From contig JAFVHN010000080.1 of NCBI GenBank assembly GCA_017474515.1, forward strand, positions 1 through 39,523: a stretch of DNA of 39,523 nucleotides, written 5' to 3'. This stretch comes from Prevotella sp. GTDB lineage: Bacteria > Bacteroidota > Bacteroidia > Bacteroidales > Bacteroidaceae. This document shows, in pieces, positions 1-6,660 of the stretch. The notes beneath the pieces are model-generated. The model was not told where the DNA came from. It ran no database searches and worked only from the letters and a program-made list of their open reading frames with translations. The position numbers and the translations under genes are program-made. Position 1 is the first letter of the stretch. Every line of letters begins with the position of its first letter.

Positions 1-231
1 AGGTCAGCCATGCTGAGCATCCAGTTCTACCTGCCATACCTCTTCACATACCAGCACGTGGACGGTATGCCAAACACCAACAACAAGATAGAGGGAACGT
101 TCACTGATCTGAAGAAGAACCTGAATAACCATAGCGGCTTGACGGCGGAAAACCGCAAGCGGTTCATAAATGGGTTTTTCAGGACATTGGCAGAATCTCT
201 AAGTATGAAAAAGCAGGAGCCCCGCCAATAG
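1..231 (+). pseudogene. C-terminal fragment of a DDE transposase
   Basis: The reading frame is open from the first base of the window to a TAG/TAA-type stop at 229-231, so only the end of the protein is seen (about 76 residues). The segment NTNNKIEGTFTDLKKNL followed by N-HSGL and a basic helix resembles the end of the catalytic domain of bacterial DDE transposases, where a conserved N-x-IEG stretch carries the last acidic residue. I cannot assign the IS family with certainty and cannot tell whether the gene is intact beyond the window edge. No clear terminal inverted repeat could be placed downstream, although a hairpin (351-382) and a short direct repeat (371-390 and 412-431) follow. Confidence 0.6.
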
Positions 232-350
232 AGACCCCTGCCCATACTTGTCGATCTGCACAGTCCTATTCCTCATGGAGTTGCTCCCCAGCAGAGCTCC
301 ACTATGCTTCACACTGCGATGTAAGGGTAAGAACTTTTATTGACACAGCA

Positions 351-382
351 AAATTGCAGGCCGAAATCTCAGCCTGCAATTT
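351..382. repeat. Perfect 11-bp hairpin
   Basis: AAATTGCAGGC at 351-361 is exactly complementary to 372-382 with a 10-base loop. It lies about 120 bases after the transposase stop and could end that transcript, but no clean T tract follows on either strand. Confidence 0.6.
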
Positions 383-431
383 GACCTATAGAACAACATG
401 TGGTCGTTTACAGCCTGCAAAATGACCTATA
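371..431 (+). repeat. Short direct repeat, two copies
   Basis: AGCCTGCAATTTGACCTATA at 371-390 is repeated at 412-431 with two substitutions (AA for TT). The first copy overlaps the right arm of the hairpin at 351-382. The second copy ends where the truncated interspersed element begins, so this pair may mark an insertion or deletion junction. Confidence 0.65.
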
Positions 432-585
432 CGCCGCCAATTCTCTCCTCTTAAACTGCCATTTTTCTCCTTGAAATTTGCGGTCAAACCAAGCATGATT
501 TGCAAACCGCTGAAATTCAGCGGTTTACGGAATCTTTGTAAAAACACCCCGTTTTGTCAAATATTTTTACCGATTTTTCCCCTTC
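431..585 (+). repeat. Interspersed structured element, copy 1 (truncated)
   Basis: This is the right-hand part of the roughly 220-base element found complete at 6661, 16692 and 30963. The right palindrome arm GAAATTTGCGGTCAAAC is present at 473-489, and the 3' end GTTTTGTCAAATATTTTTAC at about 551-570 matches copy 2. The left palindrome arm and 5' end are missing. This copy alone carries an extra 11-base-pair hairpin at 504-526 in the place where other copies have a diverged AT-rich stretch. Confidence 0.75.
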
Positions 586-678
586 CGCTATCCGTCGCAA
601 AATAACGAAAAAAACAAATCGGTCATAAGTCGTACCATCATTCATGGACCGGCTTCCTGATGGCCGATTAGGGTTCAT

Positions 679-714
679 ACACGGAGTGTACAATTTGCAC
701 TTCCGTGTTTTTTT
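679..714 (+). terminator. Intrinsic terminator-like hairpin, plus strand
   Basis: ACACGGAGTG (679-688) pairs with CACTTCCGTGT (698-708) with one bulge, and is followed by a run of seven T. On the plus strand this is a good rho-independent terminator shape; on the minus strand, which would serve the sugar transferase ending at 781, there is no T tract. No plus-strand gene ends here except the distant transposase remnant. Confidence 0.55.
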
Positions 715-780
715 CAAAAAGATAATATGATTTCCCATATCCGTTTTTCCAAACCTTTCGGAAAAGCGGGAGGTGTGGTT

Positions 781-1377
781 TCAGAATTTTTTGCCTGAAA
801 CGATGCTGGTGAATGTTTTCCAGAGGATTTTCATGTCGAGGCACCATGACTGGTGGTCGAGGTAATAAAGGTCGAGCTCCAGCCGGCTGAGCATCTTCTC
901 CACGGTGTCGGTGTATCCGTTGTAGAGGGTGGCGTAGCTGGTAACGCCCGGCCTGAGGGCGTAGAGGCGGCTATAGCGGCTGTCGATTTTCATGATTTGG
1001 TCGATGTAGAACTTCCGCTCTGGCCGGTATCCTACGAAGGCCATGTCTCCGCGCAGCACGTTCCACAACTGAGGGAGCTCGTCGAGGTGGTGGGCGCGCA
1101 GGAAATGTCCTACGCGTGTGGTGCGCTCGTCGTCTTCATGTGGGCAGAGGGCGATGCCGTCTTTCTCGGCGTCGCCGCGCATGCTTCTGAACTTGAGTAT
1201 CTGGAACGGCCTGCCGCCCTTGCCAATCCGCTCTTGTGCGAAGAAAGCCGGTCCGCCGTCTTCGCTCCTGATGGCAATATAGCACACGAGGAAGAGGGGC
1301 GAGAAAGCAATGAGGCTGAGGAGGGCCACCGTGATGTCGGTGGCGCGTTTCAGGCCGTTATAGAGGCGTGCGTTCAT
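781..1377 (-). CDS. Initiating sugar transferase (polyprenyl-phosphate glycosyl-1-phosphate transferase), second copy
   Basis: 198 residues of the Bac_transf family (PF02397). Members attach the first sugar phosphate to undecaprenyl phosphate at the cytoplasmic membrane and so start repeat-unit synthesis. A hydrophobic segment at about residues 14-36 fits the membrane re-entrant helix. KFRSM is at 62-66, the catalytic Asp-Glu pair at 99-100 in DELPQL, and a basic VGYRPE at 115-120, where most members have VGPRPE. Motif spacing is identical to the paralogue at 3319-3999, but the C-terminus is shorter and differs. The start codon follows the stop of the upstream glycosyltransferase directly (TAA then ATG), so it is the last gene of the operon. 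Two such enzymes in one operon is unusual; this one may add a different sugar phosphate or act as a non-initiating phosphoglycosyl transferase. Confidence 0.88.
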   Translation of the reverse strand: MNARLYNGLKRATDITVALLSLIAFSPLFLVCYIAIRSEDGGPAFFAQERIGKGGRPFQILKFRSMRGDAEKDGIALCPHEDDERTTRVGHFLRAHHLDELPQLWNVLRGDMAFVGYRPERKFYIDQIMKIDSRYSRLYALRPGVTSYATLYNGYTDTVEKMLSRLELDLYYLDHQSWCLDMKILWKTFTSIVSGKKF

Positions 1378-2208
1378 TTAGAGGTAGTGTTTCTTGAAAG
1401 CGTAGAAGCAGAAGGCGAGGGTGTTGACGGCGGCGCGCAGCTTGCCGATATGCTCGCCCTGTGTCTGTATTTGGAAGACTTGCTTGACGCTCTGCAACTT
1501 GTTGGAAGACAGGGAGCCGGCGCAAAGGCGGTATTGGGTGAGGGGCTCGGCAATGCCGTAGGCGGCCTCCGTCCGGCGGAGGAGCATGAGCCAGGTGGCA
1601 TAGTCTTGTCCGCCGCGCCGCAGCGGCATTTGGAAAGTGCCGATGTCCGGCATGTGAAGCATGACGGTGGATGTGGCGATGACGGTATGCTGAAGCAGGT
1701 AGCGGTAGTCGGCGCGCGGCGGCACGGTGATGGTTTTCTTGGGGTTGCCGTCTTCATCAACCATCTGCAGCGAGGTGAACGAGAAACTGTACCCGCCTTT
1801 CTGCATGAAAGTCAGTTGCTTTTGCAACTTGTCGGGCTTCCAGATGTCATCACTGTCGAGGAAGGCGAGGTATTCGCCGCGTGCCTGTCGGATGCCGGTG
1901 TTTCGTGCCACCGCCGCCCCGCTGTTATGGTCGAGTTTGAGGAGGTGTATGCGGTGGTCGTCGTGAAAGGAGCGTATGATGTCGCAGGTGTCGTCGGTCG
2001 AGCAGTCGTCGATGAGGAGCATCTCCCAGTGGGAATAAGTCTGTGCCTGCACGGCCGCAATGGTGTGGCGCAGGAAACGCCCGGAGTTGAAAACCGGAGT
2101 GACGATGGTGATGAGAGGAGAAGAAAGTGCCGCGCCCTGCCCCTCATGCGGTGTGGGGTGGACCGCAGCCGGACTTCCCCCCTTTGTGGGGCTTTGTATA
2201 TTTTGCAT
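1378..2208 (-). CDS. Family 2 glycosyltransferase
   Basis: 276 residues with a GT-A fold of family GT2. It begins with LITIVTPVFNS at about 32-42, then IDDCSTDDT (66-74), the nucleotide-sugar motif NSGAAVARNTG (95-105) and the metal-binding DSDD at 118-121. It should transfer a sugar from a nucleotide donor to the lipid-linked repeat unit on the cytoplasmic face. I chose the ATG at 2208 because it lies two bases after the stop of the aminotransferase gene (2211-2213); upstream in-frame ATGs at 2229 and 2304 lie inside that gene. The first 30 residues are Pro/Gly/His-rich and precede the domain, so a later non-ATG start is possible. No acceptor or donor sugar can be inferred. Confidence 0.88.
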   Translation of the reverse strand: MQNIQSPTKGGSPAAVHPTPHEGQGAALSSPLITIVTPVFNSGRFLRHTIAAVQAQTYSHWEMLLIDDCSTDDTCDIIRSFHDDHRIHLLKLDHNSGAAVARNTGIRQARGEYLAFLDSDDIWKPDKLQKQLTFMQKGGYSFSFTSLQMVDEDGNPKKTITVPPRADYRYLLQHTVIATSTVMLHMPDIGTFQMPLRRGGQDYATWLMLLRRTEAAYGIAEPLTQYRLCAGSLSSNKLQSVKQVFQIQTQGEHIGKLRAAVNTLAFCFYAFKKHYL

Positions 2209-2210
2209 TA

Positions 2211-3128
2211 TTATATTTCTGTCAGCCATTCGGGATGGCGGGTGCTTTGGCCGGTGACGGCCTGCAGGTAGTGGTTGGCGAGGGCGGCGGTGGTTTCTCC
2301 CCATGCGGCGTTGCCGATGGTGAAGCCATCGACGTCAGTGATGGGCATGACCTCCATGGCGGAGCCGCAGAGGAAGGCTTCATCGCAGATATAGAGCTCT
2401 GTGCGGTCGATGTCGCGCTCCACGGTGGTGATGCCCATCTCCTCGCGCGCTATCCGAATGATGGTGTCGCGGGTGATGCTCTCAAGGACGGAGGCTGTGC
2501 ACGGGGGCGTGATGAGCTGCCCGTCGCGGATGATGAAGATGCATGAGCCTGGTCCCTCGGCCACCTTGCCGTTGTTGTTGAGGAAAATGGCACTGTCGTA
2601 GCCGTTCTGGAGGGCGTCGAGCTGTGCGTTGCGGCTGTTGATATAGTTGGCGCCGACCTTCGCCCTGGGCGACAGGTTGTTGTCGCTGATGCGCTGCCAA
2701 GAGGCTACCATGCAACGTAGGCCGCGTTTCTCGCTGATGGGCTTGCGGGGCCTGGGGATGGGTGCCACGAACATGTTGACGGGTTCGCGCGAGCTCCATG
2801 TTCCTCCGAGGCCGTCAACGAAGATGGTTTGCCTGATGGCAATGTCCTCGCGGTAGTTGTTTGCCCTGACGACATCGACGAGGGCTCTCTCGAGGTCGTC
2901 GGTGGAATAGGGGCTGTTGATGCGGAGCAGGCGCACCGACTGGTGGAGGCGGCGGTAATGGTCTTGCAGGCGGAAGGCGTAGAGCTTCTGGCGTTCTTCG
3001 TTCCAGTAGCAACGGATGCCCTCGAATACGTTAGCTCCGAACTGGGAAGTCGGGGACAATACGTTGATGGTGGCTTCGGTGACGGGGAGGATTTTTCCTC
3101 CGAGCCATATCTTGCGTTCTTCGTACAT
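2211..3128 (-). CDS. ilvE-like: Class IV aminotransferase (branched-chain aminotransferase type)
   Basis: 305 residues of the fold-type IV PLP aminotransferases (PF01063), which include IlvE, D-amino-acid aminotransferase and aminodeoxychorismate lyase. FEGIR at 35-39, the PLP lysine in PRAKVGANY (Lys157), EGPGSCIFI from 191 and a LCGSAMEV-type loop near the C-terminus are typical of branched-chain aminotransferases. The start at 3128 (MYEERKIWL) matches the usual N-terminus; the longer ORF to 3191 would translate repeat DNA. The gene sits between an initiating sugar transferase and a glycosyltransferase, which is odd for a housekeeping IlvE. It may transaminate the oxo acid made by the neighbouring aldolase, though housekeeping branched-chain synthesis remains possible. 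The substrate cannot be read from sequence. Confidence 0.85.
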   Translation of the reverse strand: MYEERKIWLGGKILPVTEATINVLSPTSQFGANVFEGIRCYWNEERQKLYAFRLQDHYRRLHQSVRLLRINSPYSTDDLERALVDVVRANNYREDIAIRQTIFVDGLGGTWSSREPVNMFVAPIPRPRKPISEKRGLRCMVASWQRISDNNLSPRAKVGANYINSRNAQLDALQNGYDSAIFLNNNGKVAEGPGSCIFIIRDGQLITPPCTASVLESITRDTIIRIAREEMGITTVERDIDRTELYICDEAFLCGSAMEVMPITDVDGFTIGNAAWGETTAALANHYLQAVTGQSTRHPEWLTEI

Positions 3129-3170
3129 TTCCAAAGGAGTTTTATTTCTATGGAGTTTTATTTTTTTATT

Positions 3171-3320
3171 CTCTAAGGAGTTTGGGAGCAAAGGAGCTCG
3201 GTTCTCTCTGAGGGTCGTTTTTTATCTCTAAGGAGTTTGGGAGCAAAGGTGCTCGGTTCTCTCTGAGGGTTTTTCTCTCTAAGGAGCTTGGGAACAAAGG
3301 AGTTTTTCTCTTTGAGGGTT
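3171..3320. repeat. Three tandem units of about 50 bases between operon genes
   Basis: Three imperfect units start with CTCTAAGGAGTTTGGGAGCA or close variants at about 3171, 3226 and 3277 (55, 51 and 44 bases). They end exactly at the stop codon of the sugar transferase (3319-3321) and reach to within about 45 bases of the aminotransferase start. The word CTCTAAGGAGTTT recurs at about 8278 and 8318. On the transcript strand the repeat is pyrimidine-rich with CTCCTTTG words. Confidence 0.8.
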
Positions 3321-3999
3321 ACTCATGCGCCAGGCGGATGATTTCGTCGTTGGCGAGTTCGGCGGCTTTCTCGTCGGAGAGGGAACCGTCGGCTTTGTTC
3401 TCGTAAATGTCTTTCCTTGCGAACACTCCCGCGAAGGTCTTGAGGATGATGTATGCGTCGAGGGCCACGCCCCATTTCCTGTAGAGGTCGATGTAGCGGG
3501 CGTCGAAGTCGGCCTTGACATCCCACGGCAGTTCGTTGCGGCCCTGTATCTGCGCATAGCCGGTGATGCCGGCCACTACGTCGAAGCGCTTCTTGAAACG
3601 CCGGTTAAGGGTGTCGAAATCGCCCAGCTCGTAGGTGACGCAGGGCCGCGGTCCCACCAGCGACATATCGCCACGCAACACGTTGATGAGCTGAGGCAGC
3701 TCGTCGATGCTGGTGGTGCGCAGGAAGTGCCCCGACTTGGTGACGCGCGGGTCGTCCTTGTAGTTGAAAAGTCCGGTGCCCATGTTCTCCGCGTTGACGA
3801 CCATGGAGCGGAACTTATACATGTGGAACACGCGCCCATGCTTGGTGCGGCGGTCTTGCCTGAAGAAGACGGGTCCCGGCGAGTCGCGCTTTATCCAAAG
3901 GGCGCACACCGCCATGAGCGGCGAGAGCACGATGAGCGCAACGGCGGCAAGGAGGATGTCGAAGCCGCGCTTCAGGAGGTTGTTCAGGGCGACCCACAT
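3319..3999 (-). CDS. Initiating sugar transferase (polyprenyl-phosphate glycosyl-1-phosphate transferase)
   Basis: 226 residues of PF02397. A membrane segment at about 13-36, KFRSM at 62-66, the catalytic Asp-Glu at 99-100 in DELPQL, VGPRP at 115-119 and GITGYAQIQGRN near 145 are all canonical. It should transfer a hexose or acetamido-sugar phosphate to undecaprenyl phosphate to start the repeat unit. The C-terminal 30 residues are acidic and polar (ADGSLSDEKAAELANDE) and extend past the usual end of the monotopic core. The start at 3999 lies six bases after the stop of the decarboxylase gene (4006), so they are co-transcribed. This copy has the more canonical motifs of the two and is the better candidate for the first step. 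Confidence 0.92.
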   Translation of the reverse strand: MWVALNNLLKRGFDILLAAVALIVLSPLMAVCALWIKRDSPGPVFFRQDRRTKHGRVFHMYKFRSMVVNAENMGTGLFNYKDDPRVTKSGHFLRTTSIDELPQLINVLRGDMSLVGPRPCVTYELGDFDTLNRRFKKRFDVVAGITGYAQIQGRNELPWDVKADFDARYIDLYRKWGVALDAYIILKTFAGVFARKDIYENKADGSLSDEKAAELANDEIIRLAHE

Positions 4000-4005
4000 G
4001 GCGTT

Positions 4006-5241
4006 CTACCAGTTGAAGTTATAGGTGGCGAAGAGGTCGTCGAAGGTCTCCTGGCGTTTCACCACGATGATGTCGTCGCCGTCGGTCTCGAGAATGGGCA
4101 CGTTGGGCAGGATGAACGGCGGCTTGAGCACCACGGAGTAGGAGCCGGCATTGCCGAAGGCCACGAAGTCGCCCTTTGCCAGCGGCCCGTTGTAGTGGCG
4201 GTAGAGGTAGTCGCTCTCTATGCAGGTGTAGCCGGCGAAGTCGAGGTCGGCGAAATGCTGCGGCTCCCCGTCGCCCGTATGGATGACCGCTATCGGCGGG
4301 TTCTTTTTGTTGAGCGTGGGGTTGATGTTATACATGCTTCCCGTCAGGGTGGCAATGTCCTTGCCGCGTATGTTCTTTATGCTCACCACCTTTGCCACGA
4401 ATGTCATGACGTCGCCGGCGAGTGCGCTTCCCGGCTCTATGAAGAGTGCCGGCCTGCGCTCTTGCTGGCTGAAGGCCTGTGCCACGATGGTGGCTGCCTG
4501 CCGGGCATATTCGCCGAAAGTCGGTATATAGGCGTCGAATTGCTCTTTCAGCGACTGGGGCATGTTGCCGTAGAGTCCGCCTCCCAGGTCGATGTGGTCG
4601 GGCTCCACGGTGTCGGCGTGGTCGTTGACGAGGCCTACCATTCCCCTTGCGCGGTCCTCCCAGGTGGGCAGCGCCCTTGATGCGAAGTGGCATTGCAGAC
4701 CGCCGACGCGGACATTCTGCATGGTCGCCAGCTCACGGAGCATGTCGTGGAACTCAGGCTTGAGCACGTCGAAGCCGAAGCGCGACGTCACCCCGTCGCC
4801 CACGGGGAAGTTGCACCTTATGCCGATGTTCAGCATCCGGTCGGGGTATTGGCTGGCCAGCTGGCCAACGACGGGCAGCTCGGCATAGTCGTCGAGGTTG
4901 ACCATTCCCCCGCCCATGATGACGGCCTTCATGGCCTCGCTGTCCTTGCACGGCCCGTTGTAGTGTATGCGGCTATAGGGTATTCCCAGCCGCCGTGCTA
5001 TTTCCAGTTCCATGGCCGAAACGACCTCTGCCGCCCCTCCCATCTCGTCGATGATTTTGCAGAGCCGCGGGGTGTAGTTGGTCTTGTAGGAATAGGCAAT
5101 GTAGGTGTCGGGCCAAATGCTTCGGAAGGCATCAAGCAGGTCGCGGTAGTTCTTCCGGAACTGCCGCGTGTCGAGCAAATAGAAGGTGTCGCCATGGCGT
5201 TGCGCGATGGCCGACAGGGTTTCCAAGCGGGGTGGGGTCAT
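4006..5241 (-). CDS. Fold-type III PLP-dependent decarboxylase (Orn/Dap/Arg decarboxylase 2 family)
   Basis: 411 residues. The alanine-racemase-like TIM barrel carries the PLP lysine in YSYKTN (Lys53), a His in HFASR (185), the phosphate-binding DLGGGL (218-223) and EPGS (269-272). The C-terminal beta domain has CIESD (340-344), equivalent to the active-site Cys-Glu-Ser-x-Asp of diaminopimelate decarboxylase, and GNAGSY. These motifs support a working decarboxylase of an amino acid at a D-type centre, but the substrate-specificity loops differ from LysA, so I do not name it lysA. The start at 5241 overlaps the aldolase stop as ATGA, implying translational coupling with the aldolase; an upstream ATG at 5274 lies inside that gene. 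Similar pairs of an HpcH-fold enzyme and a fold-III decarboxylase occur as SbnG-SbnH in staphyloferrin B synthesis. Confidence 0.88.
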   Translation of the reverse strand: MTPPRLETLSAIAQRHGDTFYLLDTRQFRKNYRDLLDAFRSIWPDTYIAYSYKTNYTPRLCKIIDEMGGAAEVVSAMELEIARRLGIPYSRIHYNGPCKDSEAMKAVIMGGGMVNLDDYAELPVVGQLASQYPDRMLNIGIRCNFPVGDGVTSRFGFDVLKPEFHDMLRELATMQNVRVGGLQCHFASRALPTWEDRARGMVGLVNDHADTVEPDHIDLGGGLYGNMPQSLKEQFDAYIPTFGEYARQAATIVAQAFSQQERRPALFIEPGSALAGDVMTFVAKVVSIKNIRGKDIATLTGSMYNINPTLNKKNPPIAVIHTGDGEPQHFADLDFAGYTCIESDYLYRHYNGPLAKGDFVAFGNAGSYSVVLKPPFILPNVPILETDGDDIIVVKRQETFDDLFATYNFNW

Positions 5242-6056
5242 TGCGGTGAGATGATTTCTTGTACCTTGCGGCACACTTCTTTCCTGTTTTCCTCGAAGAA
5301 TTCGGGCTGCTGGCGGGTGAGGAAGTCCTCGTAGCGGCGGATTTCCTTCACGCCCTTTTCGAAGATGTCGCGGATGTTGTCCTCGCCCTCCACCTTCGAG
5401 GTGTCGCAGAAGCTTCTCGACAGGATGGACATGTCGGAGTGCAGGCGGTAGTGCTCGGTGAGGATGTTCTTTCCCGAAATCATGCCCTTGTCGAGGCTGG
5501 CGATGCCTCCGAAGCCGCAGGGCTTTCCGGCGGCCTTCAGTTTTCCGAGAATTTCCTCCACCTTTCCGTTGGCCAGCAGTTCAAACATGAACTTCATGCC
5601 GTATTGCAGGTGCAGGTCGTTGAGGCCGATATACACCTCGTCGATGCCCTCCTCGTCGAGCACGCTGTCGATGCTTTTCTCTGCGCCGATGGTTTCGAGC
5701 AGCAGCATGGCCTTTGCCCGTTTGTCCACGAGGTCGCGGAAGCGCAGGGCCTCGTCTCTGGTGGTCCACATGGGGAGCATGACGATGTCGGCACCGCGTG
5801 CGATGATTTCATCTATCTCGCGCTTGCTGTCGTAGTAGAGGGCGTTTGCCCTGACGAGGACCTCGGCCCTTTCTATTTCGTTCTTTATCTTGTCGATGTC
5901 GGCCAGGCAGTGATGCGACTTCACGGAGTCGATGTGCCCCTGCCGCTTCTCTTTGCCCCTTACTTCCAGGTCGATGAAAATTCTGTCCACCCCACTGTCT
6001 TCGGCAATGTGTGCCACGCCCAGCTCATTGGTGATGTACATTAGTTTGATGGCCAT
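5238..6056 (-). CDS. HpcH/HpaI aldolase or citrate-lyase-beta-like protein
   Basis: 272 residues of PF03328. The N-terminal strand with IFIDLEV (26-32), an Arg in VRANAL (69), VMLPM (92-96), the metal-ligand Glu in LLLETIGA (121) and Asp in YIGLNDLH (147) match the metal and substrate site of the family. Members add or release pyruvate- or acetyl-derived units (aldol or Claisen type). The GKEKRQGHIDSVK region resembles the citrate-lyase beta type more than HpaI. It is the first gene of an operon with its own promoter (6132-6139) and a roughly 70-base leader, and its stop overlaps the next start (ATGA). In a polysaccharide locus it may build the carbon skeleton of a sugar substituent. The reaction is not known. 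Confidence 0.87.
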   Translation of the reverse strand: MAIKLMYITNELGVAHIAEDSGVDRIFIDLEVRGKEKRQGHIDSVKSHHCLADIDKIKNEIERAEVLVRANALYYDSKREIDEIIARGADIVMLPMWTTRDEALRFRDLVDKRAKAMLLLETIGAEKSIDSVLDEEGIDEVYIGLNDLHLQYGMKFMFELLANGKVEEILGKLKAAGKPCGFGGIASLDKGMISGKNILTEHYRLHSDMSILSRSFCDTSKVEGEDNIRDIFEKGVKEIRRYEDFLTRQQPEFFEENRKEVCRKVQEIISPQ

Positions 6057-6131
6057 GTAAACAACGTTTTATATATGAAAAACGAGGAGCCTGCCGTTTT
6101 ATTGCATTCGGCGGTTCCTTTTTAGCGGATG

Positions 6132-6139
6132 CAAAGATA
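6132..6139 (-). promoter_or_regulatory. Bacteroidetes -7 promoter element for the aldolase operon
   Basis: TATCTTTG on the minus strand matches TAnnTTTG. Transcription would start near 6126, leaving about 70 bases of leader before the ATG at 6056. A good -33 TTTG at the expected spacing is not seen. The leader can fold imperfectly (AGGAACCGCCG with CGGCAGGCTCCT). Confidence 0.65.
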
Positions 6140-6198
6140 ATGATTTTTTCCCAAACGCGCGCACTTTTTCGCTTTTTTTGAGAAATTGCCGCTATTTT

Positions 6199-6358
6199 AG
6201 GAGCCGACGCCATAGGACCGACGCTTGTAGGAGCCGACGCAATAGGAGCCGACGCAATAGGAGCCGACGCCTCCGAGCGTCGGAGTAACTACATCTCTGC
6301 CGAACAAGAATATAAAGTTACTCCGACGCTTGGAAGCGTCGGCTCCTATTGCGTCGGC
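6199..6358 (+). repeat. GCC-rich palindromic module, copy A
   Basis: Five units of TAGGAGCCGACGCAA or close variants run in tandem from 6199 to 6270. The last leads into a 32-base arm (259-290 of this kilobase, i.e. 6259-6290) that is complementary to 6316-6347 with one or two mismatches across a 25-base loop. Each arm is itself a hairpin: CCGACGC at 6264-6270 with GCGTCGG at 6277-6283, and CCGACGC at 6323-6329 with GCGTCGG at 6336-6342. Copy B at 16438-16524 has the same layout but one unit only. Confidence 0.85.
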
Positions 6359-6397
6359 TATTAAATTCGGCTTTTACGAGGCATGTTTCCGGCTAAT

Positions 6398-6486
6398 GTA
6401 GGGACATACTTTATGTATGTCCGAAAACACCCCAAATAACGCCCTGAAATACAGAGGCTGGCGGACATACATAAAGTTGTCCCTAC
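6398..6486 (+). repeat. ACATAC palindromic module, copy A1
   Basis: The left arm (6398-6423) begins GTAGGGACATAC and the right arm (6462-6486) is its reverse complement with one base missing. Each arm is itself a hairpin: GGACATAC, a five-base loop TTTAT, then GTATGTCC. The centre holds CGAAAACACCCC and GAGGCTGG, conserved in other copies. Confidence 0.85.
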
Positions 6487-6543
6487 GGAAAACCGCGAAT
6501 TGCAAAATCGGCCGAACTCTTACGAGGCATGTTTCCGGCTAAT

Positions 6544-6633
6544 GTAGGGACATACTTTATGTATGTCCGAAAACACCCCAGATAACGCCCTGAAATACTG
6601 AGGCTGGCGGACATACATAAAGTATGTCCCTAC
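6544..6633 (+). repeat. ACATAC palindromic module, copy A2
   Basis: A second 90-base copy with perfect 26-base arms (6544-6569 and 6608-6633). It is a tandem duplicate of A1 together with about 30 bases of upstream linker (TTACGAGGCATGTTTCCGGC), so the pair repeats with a period of about 146 bases. Confidence 0.88.
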
Positions 6634-6660
6634 GTGCTTGTTCTTTTATCCTCAGTCAGC

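Larger units (their letters stand above)
232..780. other. Gene-free interval with hairpins and a truncated repeat
   Basis: No convincing gene is seen in these 549 bases; the short ORFs are AT-rich and unlike any family I know. The interval holds a perfect hairpin (351-361 with 372-382), a 20-base direct repeat, a truncated copy of the interspersed structured element (431-585), a second 11-base-pair hairpin (504-514 with 516-526) and a plus-strand terminator-like structure (679-714). Confidence 0.6.

Noticed and set aside
853-2271. 472-codon plus-strand open frame over the distal polysaccharide genes
   Set aside because: It is fully antisense to the sugar transferase and GT2 genes, which have clear catalytic motifs; no motif is visible in the plus-strand product.
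4006-6056. Siderophore (staphyloferrin B-like) pathway
   Set aside because: The SbnG/SbnH-like pair of folds is suggestive, but there is no NIS synthetase, diaminopropionate synthesis gene or siderophore exporter, and the genes are embedded in a polysaccharide operon.
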